Below are positions 4,967-10,983 of a stretch of DNA of 10,983 nucleotides, in pieces (the first letter of the stretch is position 1; every line of letters begins with the position of its first letter). The position numbers were made by a program, and so were the translations under genes. Source of the stretch: Pseudomonadota bacterium (GTDB lineage: Bacteria > Pseudomonadota > Gammaproteobacteria > Burkholderiales > Burkholderiaceae_D); assembly GCA_023422955.1 (NCBI GenBank), contig JAFAGG010000110.1:1-10983 (forward strand). Direction: 5' to 3'. The notes under the pieces are model-generated. The model was given only the letters and a program-made list of their open reading frames with translations. It had not been told where the DNA came from and made no database searches.

Positions 4967-7329
4967 GGCTGTTCCGGATGCGCCATAAGTCGCTTGCCAT
5001 CACAGTCTGGCTGCTGGGCCTGGCGGTATGCCTGGTCATTATCGGCCGCAGCAATTTTTCTGCCGACATGTCGGCATTCCTGCCGGCTTCGCCGACCGAA
5101 GAACAGCAAGTCCTGATCGATCAGTTGAAAGATGGCGTGGTTTCGCGCCTGATCCTGGTCGGCATCGAGGGCAGCGATGCCGATACGCGTACCGGAATTT
5201 CGCGCAGCATGGCTGAGACCTTGCGACCGTCCGCCGATTTCGTCTGGGTCGGCAATGGCGAATCCGAGCATGCCGAGCGCGATCAGGTCTTTGTTTTTGA
5301 AAACCGCTATCTGCTCAGCTCGGCAGTGACGCCCGAGCATTTCAGCGTCGAAGGGCTGGAGGCGGCCATAGGCGACACGATAGACCTGCTGGCCTCGCCG
5401 GCCGGCATGATGATCAAGTCGATTCTGCCGCGCGACCCGACCGGGGAAGTCGTTCATTTGCTGGATCAGCTGACCGGCGGCAATCAGCCTGCCACTCACC
5501 AGGGCGTGTGGGTGTCGCGCGATGCGAACCGGGCCTTGCTGCTGTTGCAGACCCGGGCTTCCGGCTCGGACCTGGATGCGCAGCAGAAGGCGATTGCGCA
5601 GGTCGAGCAGGCATTTGCGGCAAGCATCGTTAAGCAGGGGGAGATGGCCGCCGCCGCGAGCTTGCTGATGACCGGCCCCGGCATCTTTGCAGTGCAGTCG
5701 CGCAGCACGATACAGAAGGAAATCGGCAGCCTGGTGGCGATCAGCACCAGCTTGATCATACTGTTGCTGCTGGTGATCTACCGCTCCCTGTCGGTGCTGG
5801 TGCTGGGCCTGATACCCATGCTGTCGGGAGCCGTGGTCGCGGTGGCGGCGGTCAGCATGGGATTCGGCATCGTGCATGGCGTCACGCTGGGCTTCGGTTC
5901 GGCGCTGATAGGCGAAGCAATCGATTACGCCATTTATCTTTTCGTGCAGTCGCACAAACGGGATGAGGGAAATTCGTCGGGCTGGCTGCGCGAATCCTGG
6001 CCCGCCATTCGCCTGGGCGTACTGACTTCCATCCTGGGTTTCAGCATCTTGCTGTTTTCCGATTTTCCCGGCCTGGCACAGCTGGGCTTATATGCGATTG
6101 CGGGCATCACCACCGCGGCGCTGGTAACGCGCCATGTGCTGCCGCATCTGTTGCCGGAAAATTTTTCCATACGCGATGTTTCTCCGCTGGGACGGCGCCT
6201 GGTGCGCCTGCAACAGCTGTCTGCGGTGCTGCGCTGGCCGGTCATCGTCTTGTCTATCTTGTCGGCCGTCGTGGTGTGGCAGCATCGTGACTCCTTGTGG
6301 AATAGCGAACTGTCTTCGCTCAGCCCTGTTTCCGAGAGCGCGCAGCAACTGGATGCGAGCCTGCGCGCGGATATGGGCGCGCCGGATGTACGATACATGG
6401 TCATCGTATCGGGCTCCGACCAGCAGTCCGTGTTGCAGGCGGCGGAGAAAGTGGCTGAGCCGCTGCAGAGACTGGTGGAGCAGGGCGTGCTGGCCGGCTT
6501 CCAGAGCCCGTCGCAGTTCCTGCCCAGTGACGCTTCCCAGAAGGCGCGCCAGGCGGCGCTGACTGTGCCGGATATGAGCCAGCGCTTGCAGCAGGCCGTG
6601 AGCGCATTGCCGGTGCGCGCGGAAGTGCTGGCGCCGTTTGTCGAAGATATCAAGCGCAACCAGCAGCGTGCGCCGTTGACGCGCGCCGACCTGGAAGGCA
6701 CTTCGTTTGCCTTGCTGGTGGATTCGCTGTTGCTTAAGCGGGACGGCAAGTGGAGCGCCGTGCTGCCGCTGATGGTGCCGCAGCAGAGTGCGGAACTGGA
6801 TGGCGATGTCGTGCGTGCCGCGATTGGCGAAGCGGGCCAGGGCGATGTGCTGTTTGTGGATTTGAAAACGGAATCCGATAACTTGTACGACGGCTATCTG
6901 AACGAAGCGATCGTATTGTCCGGCATAGGCATGATAGGTATCGTGCTGCTGCTGATGTTTGCCTTGCGCTCCTTGCGCAAAGCGGTGCTGGTGATGCTGC
7001 CCTTGCTGTCCGCCTCCCTGATCGTGGTGGCCGCGCTGGTCATTGCCGGGCAGCAGCTGATCATCCTTCACCTGGTGGGTCTGTTGCTGACCTTTGCCGT
7101 GGGCTCCAACTATGCGTTATTGTTCGGGCAGGAACAGCAGGAGGAAACCTTGCCTCGCACCTATGCATCGCTGCTGTTTGCCAACCTGACCACGGCGATC
7201 GGATTTGGTATTCTCGCCTGTTCCAGCGTGCCGGTGCTGAATGCGATTGGCATAACGGTAGGGCCGGGCCTGGTGCTGAGCCTGATATTCTGTGCGGCCT
7301 TTTCCGATATCCTGCGCGGCAAGAGCTAA
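4963..7329 (+). CDS. MMPL/RND-family exporter of the polyene lipid
   Basis: This 788-residue inner-membrane transporter is of the MMPL type (COG4258-like). It has the duplicated RND plan: helix 1 at about 10-28, a periplasmic domain to about 250, and five helices at about 255-400. A second half opens with helix 7 at about 424-440, followed by a periplasmic domain and five helices at about 649-783. The first half keeps the proton-relay type motif GEAIDYAIYLF with D321. The equivalent site in the second half reads GSNYALLF with N716. By context it lifts the finished aryl polyene lipid out of the inner membrane and hands it to the LolA-like carrier. The ATG at 4963 overlaps the previous stop. 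The ATG at 4978 has a better placed GAGG (4965-4968, 9 nt upstream) and may be the real start. Confidence 0.9.
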   Translation: MRLFRMRHKSLAITVWLLGLAVCLVIIGRSNFSADMSAFLPASPTEEQQVLIDQLKDGVVSRLILVGIEGSDADTRTGISRSMAETLRPSADFVWVGNGESEHAERDQVFVFENRYLLSSAVTPEHFSVEGLEAAIGDTIDLLASPAGMMIKSILPRDPTGEVVHLLDQLTGGNQPATHQGVWVSRDANRALLLLQTRASGSDLDAQQKAIAQVEQAFAASIVKQGEMAAAASLLMTGPGIFAVQSRSTIQKEIGSLVAISTSLIILLLLVIYRSLSVLVLGLIPMLSGAVVAVAAVSMGFGIVHGVTLGFGSALIGEAIDYAIYLFVQSHKRDEGNSSGWLRESWPAIRLGVLTSILGFSILLFSDFPGLAQLGLYAIAGITTAALVTRHVLPHLLPENFSIRDVSPLGRRLVRLQQLSAVLRWPVIVLSILSAVVVWQHRDSLWNSELSSLSPVSESAQQLDASLRADMGAPDVRYMVIVSGSDQQSVLQAAEKVAEPLQRLVEQGVLAGFQSPSQFLPSDASQKARQAALTVPDMSQRLQQAVSALPVRAEVLAPFVEDIKRNQQRAPLTRADLEGTSFALLVDSLLLKRDGKWSAVLPLMVPQQSAELDGDVVRAAIGEAGQGDVLFVDLKTESDNLYDGYLNEAIVLSGIGMIGIVLLLMFALRSLRKAVLVMLPLLSASLIVVAALVIAGQQLIILHLVGLLLTFAVGSNYALLFGQEQQEETLPRTYASLLFANLTTAIGFGILACSSVPVLNAIGITVGPGLVLSLIFCAAFSDILRGKS

Positions 7330-7332
7330 GTG

Positions 7333-7986
7333 ATGCGGGTGCTACACGACAGGCTGGACCCGCAACGGCGCGCGGCATCGCTGATGATCATGCTGCCCGG
7401 CGCCTTGCAGGATCCGCAGGAATTTCGCAGCGGCGGATTCCTTGAGCGATTGCGGCAGCGGCATCCGGATTTCGATGTGATGCTGATCGATCCCGCCCTT
7501 CAGTTCATCGGCGACGCATTGGAACCGGGAACAGTAAAGACTCTGCACGAGCGCGTGGTTCAGCCAGTGCGGGCGCATTACCGGCGCATCTGGATGACCG
7601 GCATCTCGCTGGGCGGATTTCTCGCGCTGTCTCATGCGGCCTGTTATCCCGATTCGCTGAATGGCCTGTGCCTGCTGGCTCCCTATCCGGGAACAAGGAT
7701 GAAACGTGAAGAACTGCCGGGAAATAGTGACTTGCCGGCTTCAGCTGTGACGCAAACGCCGGACCTGGAACAGTGCATGTGGCAATGGCTGCGTGGGCGC
7801 GGGCAGGATACCACCCAGCTATGGCTGGGTTATGGCGCGCAGGACCGGTTTGCAGATGGTTTGCGGCAGATGGAAAAGTGGATGCCGCAGCAGCGGGCAG
7901 AAGTGGTCGATGGCGGCCACGACTGGGAGGCGTGGCAGCGTTTGTGGGGCCGTTTCGTGGACAGTGACTGCCTGAGTCCGGCATGA
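7333..7986 (+). CDS. Alpha/beta-hydrolase (serine esterase/thioesterase-like)
   Basis: This 217-residue protein has a complete alpha/beta-hydrolase triad. The nucleophile elbow is GISLGG (S92), the acid is D171 in GAQDRF, and the histidine is H196 in GGHDWEAW. MIMLPGAL near the N terminus is the expected beta-strand with an oxyanion-loop glycine. There is no signal peptide, so it should act in the cytoplasm. Substrate is unknown. In this operon it could release or edit acyl chains from the ACP, filling the place of the thioesterase (ApeK) of other APE clusters, or hydrolyse an ester in the lipid product. GTG 7330 and ATG 7333 are adjacent possible starts, 0-3 nt after the exporter stop. The stop overlaps the deacetylase ATG at 7983. 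Confidence 0.82.
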   Translation: MRVLHDRLDPQRRAASLMIMLPGALQDPQEFRSGGFLERLRQRHPDFDVMLIDPALQFIGDALEPGTVKTLHERVVQPVRAHYRRIWMTGISLGGFLALSHAACYPDSLNGLCLLAPYPGTRMKREELPGNSDLPASAVTQTPDLEQCMWQWLRGRGQDTTQLWLGYGAQDRFADGLRQMEKWMPQQRAEVVDGGHDWEAWQRLWGRFVDSDCLSPA

Positions 7987-8819
7987 AGAAAATTGAATAC
8001 ATGAATTCGAATACGAGCTGGAAACCCTCGCCGCTGATGTGGGGCAGCTTCGTGCTGCACGCTGCACTTCCCGTGCCTTTGCTGCTGGCGCCGCAATCCT
8101 GGCCCTGGGTGCTGGCGCTCTTGGTCGGCAATCATCTCCTGCTGACGGGCGTCGGCTTGTGGCCGCGCAGTACCTGGTTGGGTCCGAACTGGACGCATTT
8201 GCCGCAAGAGGCGGTCGCTCGCCGGGAAATCGCGCTGACCATCGACGACGGTCCCGATCCAGAAGTCACGCCCAAAGTGCTGGATGTGCTGGACCGATAT
8301 GGCGTGAAGGCGACTTTCTTTTGCATAGGCCAGCAGGCGGCGCGTTATCCGGAGCTGTGCAAGGCGATCATGCAGCGCGGGCATGTGATCGAAAACCACA
8401 GTCAGACCCATCGTCACGATTTTTCGTTGTTGGGACCGAAGGCGCTGCAAGGCGAGCTGGAAAGCGCGCAGCAAACGCTGACTGAAATTACCGGCCGGCG
8501 GCCGCGTTTTTTCCGCGCGCCGGCAGGCTTGCGCAATCCTTTCCTCGACTGGGCGCTGACCAGGACGGATCTGAAACTGGCGGCCTGGACCCGCAGGGGG
8601 TTCGATACGCGCACGCCCAATGCCGAAACCGTATTCAAGCGCCTGTCGCGCGATCTTCGTCCAGGCGCTATCCTGCTGCTGCATGACCGCAACTGCGCGC
8701 GCACCGAAAACGGAACACCGGTGATCCTGGCGGTTTTGCCGCGCTTGCTGGAGGCTGCTGCGCAGGCCGAATTGCGCTTTGTTACCTTGCATGACCTGCT
8801 ACACGCTGAACAACGATGA
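7983..8819 (+). CDS. Membrane-anchored NodB-type polysaccharide deacetylase
   Basis: This is a 278-residue carbohydrate esterase family 4 (NodB homology) protein. Motif 1 is TIDDGPD (86-92) with catalytic-base candidate D88 and metal ligand D89. Motif 2 is HSQTH with ligands H139 and H143. Motif 3 is RAPAG (R178). Motif 4 contains W202 (LAAWTRRGFD). Motif 5 is LLLHD with H234. The metal site and acid/base residues look intact. Two hydrophobic segments (about 18-36 and 40-60) precede the domain. Basic residues before the first and after the second suggest both ends face the cytoplasm. The family removes N- or O-acetyl groups from sugars such as GlcNAc. A sugar-linked intermediate of the polyene lipid is a possible target, but that is inference. 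It overlaps both neighbours by 4 nt. ATG 8001 is an alternative start. Confidence 0.88.
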   Translation: MKKIEYMNSNTSWKPSPLMWGSFVLHAALPVPLLLAPQSWPWVLALLVGNHLLLTGVGLWPRSTWLGPNWTHLPQEAVARREIALTIDDGPDPEVTPKVLDVLDRYGVKATFFCIGQQAARYPELCKAIMQRGHVIENHSQTHRHDFSLLGPKALQGELESAQQTLTEITGRRPRFFRAPAGLRNPFLDWALTRTDLKLAAWTRRGFDTRTPNAETVFKRLSRDLRPGAILLLHDRNCARTENGTPVILAVLPRLLEAAAQAELRFVTLHDLLHAEQR

Positions 8820-9523
8820 AAACACGATTCGTAAAAAACCTGGTGGAGACTGCCGCCGCTCCTTATCAAAGCGCCGGCCGCTTCGCCTGGCATTTCGCCA
8901 AGGGCAAGCTGGGTGGCGATCCGGCCTTTGCCGGCTTGCTGGCGCATGGGCTGATTCCCGACGGCGCCCGCATTCTGGATATCGGTTGCGGCCAGGGGCT
9001 GCTGGCTTCCTGGCTGCTGTCGGCGCGGCGCATGTATGAAAAAGGGCAATGGCTCGCGGAATGGCCCGAGCCGCCGGCAGCCTTCGTGCATGGCATAGAA
9101 CTGATGAAAAGCGACGTGGAACGCGCGCAACGTGCGCTGGGCGATGCCGCGCAATTCACGGTCGGCGACATGTGCAAGGTCGATTTCGGCAAGGTCGATG
9201 CGGTGGTCATCCTGGACGTGCTGCATTACGTCGACTATGCGGCGCAGGATGAGGTGCTGCGCCGGGTGCGGGATGCATTGAGTCCGAACGGACGCTTGCT
9301 GTTGCGCGTAGGCGACGCCAACGGCGGCTGGCGTTTCCGATGCAGCGTGTATGTCGACCATATCGTGACCTTCGTGCGCGGTCACCGCAACAGCCGCCTG
9401 TATTGCAGGCCGCTGGCGGAATGGAAGGCGGCTTTAAGGCAACTGGGCTTCAGCGTCCAGGCCCGGCCCATGCATGATGGCACGCCCTTTGCCAATATCC
9501 TGCTGGACGCAAGGCTGGCCTGA
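8816..9523 (+). CDS. SAM-dependent methyltransferase of APE-type cluster
   Basis: This 235-residue class I methyltransferase has SAM-binding motif I ILDIGCGQGL (53-62), acidic residue E95 at the end of strand 2, GDM at 117-119, motif III LDVLHYVD (133-140) and the post-III strand LSPNGRLLLR (155-164). The N-terminal AGRFAWHFAKGKLGGDP (20-36) resembles the methyltransferases found in APE clusters. There the enzyme is thought to methylate the aryl head group (ring carbon or hydroxyl); which atom is not visible from sequence. There is no signal peptide or membrane helix, so it is cytoplasmic. The start overlaps the deacetylase stop as ATGA. It is the last gene of the tightly overlapped block: 66 nt separate it from the ketosynthase. 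Confidence 0.87.
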   Translation: MKTRFVKNLVETAAAPYQSAGRFAWHFAKGKLGGDPAFAGLLAHGLIPDGARILDIGCGQGLLASWLLSARRMYEKGQWLAEWPEPPAAFVHGIELMKSDVERAQRALGDAAQFTVGDMCKVDFGKVDAVVILDVLHYVDYAAQDEVLRRVRDALSPNGRLLLRVGDANGGWRFRCSVYVDHIVTFVRGHRNSRLYCRPLAEWKAALRQLGFSVQARPMHDGTPFANILLDARLA

Positions 9524-9547
9524 AAAAGGCGTATTCAGCGCAGGGTT

Positions 9548-9556
9548 TGCTAGAAT
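9548..9556 (+). promoter_or_regulatory. Candidate extended -10 promoter before the ketosynthase
   Basis: TGCTAGAAT combines TGn with TAGAAT (5 of 6 matches to TATAAT). It lies in the only sizeable gap inside the operon (9524-9589). No good -35 is present at 16-18 bp, which extended -10 promoters can do without. Transcription would begin near 9563. Confidence 0.45.
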
Positions 9557-9575
9557 CCGGGGCCACGCTCATTTT

Positions 9576-9593
9576 ATGTATTTACTGCTTTGA
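9576..9593 (+). CDS. Possible 5-codon leader ORF (MYLLL)
   Basis: ATG-TAT-TTA-CTG-CTT-TGA ends in a TGA whose first two bases belong to the TTG start of the ketosynthase, giving a TTGA overlap like the ATGA/GTGA junctions of the rest of the operon. No clear Shine-Dalgarno precedes it. It could couple translation of the TTG-started gene, or be chance. Confidence 0.3.
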   Translation: MYLLL

Positions 9594-10783
9594 AACCACT
9601 TCTGCTTTCACATTTCACCGCCACCAGTTGCCTGGGCCATGGACTGGCTGACAACCTGGACGCCTTGCGCCGGCAAAAGAACGGTCTCAGTAAATGCAAT
9701 TTTGATATTGCCGATCTCGATACCTGGGTAGGCGAAGTTGCGGGCGTGGATTCGGTTGCGCTGCGGCCGGACCTGCAGGCCTTCGATTGCCGCAACAACC
9801 GGCTGCTGCAGCTGGCGCTGGCGCAGGACGATTTTGCCCAGGCGCTGGAATCGGCCGTGCTCAGATATGGAAAGCAGCGCATAGGCATTTTCCTCGGCAC
9901 CAGCACTTCGGGCATCCTGCAGGCGGAACTGGCTTATCGCGAGCGCCATGAAAGCAAAGGTCCCTTGCCTGAGCACTTCAATTACCGCACCACGCACAAT
10001 ACCTTTTCCGCCGCCGAATTCCTGCGCCGGTATGCGGGCTTGCAAGGGCCTGCAATGGTGGTGTCGTCGGCCTGCTCCTCGGGCGCGAAGGTGTTTGCAT
10101 CCGCCAGAAGAATGATGGAAGCCGGCCTGATCGATGCGGCGATCGTGGGCGGCGTCGATACGCTGTGCCTGACGACGCTGTATGGATTCAATTCGCTGGG
10201 CCTGACTTCGCCGCAGCCTTGCCGCCCCTTTGATGCAGAACGCAACGGTATCTCGGTGGGTGAAGCGGCCGCGCTGGTGCTGCTGGAAAAAATGCCGGAC
10301 AGCGTCGATGCCGATGCCGTGCTGCTGATGGGAGTGGGCGAGTCCAGCGATGCCTATCACATGTCCTCGCCGCATCCGGAAGGTGCGGGGGCGCGCATGG
10401 CCATGGAACAGGCGCTTGCGATGGCTCAGCTGAAACCGCAAGACATCGATTACATCAACCTGCATGGCACTGCGACGCCTTCGAATGATGCATCAGAAGG
10501 CAAGGCGGTCGAGGCGCTGTTCGGGTCTGCCACGCCCTGCAGCTCTACCAAAGGCGCTACCGGCCACACGCTGGGTGCTGCGGGTGCCATCGAAGCTGTC
10601 ATCTGTGCGCTGGCGCTGCGTCATGGATTTTTGCCGGCAGGCGTCAACACGACTGTGCGCGATCCCGCCCTGCAGCTGAATTACCTGCTGCAGAACCAGG
10701 ACAAGTCCATTCGTTACGCACTCACCAATTCCTTCGGCTTCGGCGGCACCAACTGCAGCCTGATTCTCGGCAGGGCAAACTGA
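9590..10783 (+). CDS. Beta-ketoacyl-ACP synthase, catalytic (ApeO/FabF-like)
   Basis: This 397-residue KAS I/II-type condensing enzyme has the full catalytic set: nucleophile C162 in SSACSSG, H292 in NLHGTATPSND, K321 and H326 in STKGATGH, and the C-terminal NSFGFGGTN loop. It should extend the ACP-bound aryl starter with malonyl-ACP units, as ApeO does in characterised APE systems where it pairs with a chain-length-factor-like partner (ApeC). The next gene looks like that partner. The TTG at 9590 is the only possible start between the upstream in-frame TAG (9551) and the conserved N terminus KPLLLSHFTATSCLG. No Shine-Dalgarno is evident. A gap of 18 nt separates it from the following gene. 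Confidence 0.92.
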   Translation: MKPLLLSHFTATSCLGHGLADNLDALRRQKNGLSKCNFDIADLDTWVGEVAGVDSVALRPDLQAFDCRNNRLLQLALAQDDFAQALESAVLRYGKQRIGIFLGTSTSGILQAELAYRERHESKGPLPEHFNYRTTHNTFSAAEFLRRYAGLQGPAMVVSSACSSGAKVFASARRMMEAGLIDAAIVGGVDTLCLTTLYGFNSLGLTSPQPCRPFDAERNGISVGEAAALVLLEKMPDSVDADAVLLMGVGESSDAYHMSSPHPEGAGARMAMEQALAMAQLKPQDIDYINLHGTATPSNDASEGKAVEALFGSATPCSSTKGATGHTLGAAGAIEAVICALALRHGFLPAGVNTTVRDPALQLNYLLQNQDKSIRYALTNSFGFGGTNCSLILGRAN

Positions 10784-10801
10784 GCGAGCACCGAGCCACT
10801 G

Positions 10802-10983
10802 ATGACTATGTTGACTGTATATATTGAAGGCATGGGCCTGGTCGGACCGGGTTTCGACAATTGGCTGGCGGCGCGGGATGTATTGAGCGGCCAGGCGGCT
10901 TATCAATACCGGCCCACCGTGCTGCCCGCGCCCGCCGCCTTGCCTGCGGCCGAAAGGCGTCGTTGCGGCCCGGTGGTCAAACT
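10802..10983 (+). CDS. Ketosynthase chain-length-factor-like protein (ApeC-like), 5' part
   Basis: An open frame runs from ATG 10802 to the window edge without a stop (60 full codons). The N terminus has VYIEGMGLVGPGFDNW followed by a stretch rich in Ala and Pro (PTVLPAPAALPAAERRR) and GPVVKL. This pattern is typical of the N-terminal ketosynthase-like (Ketoacyl-synt_2) proteins encoded in APE clusters. They form a heterodimer with the active ketosynthase and are thought to set chain length. The catalytic region is beyond the edge, so activity cannot be judged. ATG 10808 is an alternative start. The position right after the ketosynthase supports the call. Confidence 0.78.
   Translation, partial: MTMLTVYIEGMGLVGPGFDNWLAARDVLSGQAAYQYRPTVLPAPAALPAAERRRCGPVVK

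Noticed and set aside
4882..5955. Long minus-strand frames opposite the exporter, also at 6088-7071 and 7830-8792
   Set aside because: They lie antisense to genes with clear motifs. Their translations are rich in His, Gln and Arg, as expected from GC-biased codons read on the other strand.
1..10983. CRISPR array, insertion sequence or phage genes
   Set aside because: No regularly spaced repeats, transposase, integrase or terminal inverted repeats of IS type were seen.

Overview
The window reads as chromosome of a moderately GC-rich betaproteobacterium, most likely Burkholderiales and perhaps Oxalobacteraceae. This is inferred from the protein sequences, codon use and the glyW-cysT-like tRNA order; no marker gene fixes the taxon. 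All protein genes are on the + strand.

Layout: positions 3-276 hold tRNA-Gly(GCC) with a strong intrinsic terminator, then tRNA-Cys(GCA) with its own likely promoter. Positions 277-795 are a gene-poor gap. It contains two hairpins, an 11-bp copy of the tRNA-Cys 3' end, and a good candidate promoter overlapped by a GGGGGGTA/TACCCCCC inverted repeat. From 796 to the right edge runs one dense biosynthetic operon: acyl carrier protein, COG4648-type membrane protein, acyl-AMP ligase, hot-dog dehydratase, LpxL-like acyltransferase, LolA-like periplasmic carrier, MMPL/RND exporter, alpha/beta hydrolase, NodB-type deacetylase, SAM methyltransferase, ketosynthase, and the start of a chain-length-factor-like ketosynthase that leaves the window. 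Five junctions are 4-nt stop/start overlaps, which implies tight translational coupling.

This set is the core of an aryl polyene (APE)/xanthomonadin-type cluster. The model below comes from known APE systems. The ligase activates an aromatic acid and loads it on the ACP. The ketosynthase/chain-length-factor pair extends it, with a ketoreductase and a dehydratase making the conjugated chain; the ketoreductase and a second dehydratase are expected downstream. The methyltransferase decorates the aryl head. The LpxL-like enzyme attaches the acyl product to a lipid, and the LolA-like and MMPL proteins carry it to the outer membrane. The glycosyltransferase, ammonia-lyase and thioesterase found in some well-known APE clusters are not seen here. 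A serine hydrolase and a membrane-anchored deacetylase with probably cytoplasmic orientation sit between exporter and methyltransferase, and they are the least explained part of the locus.
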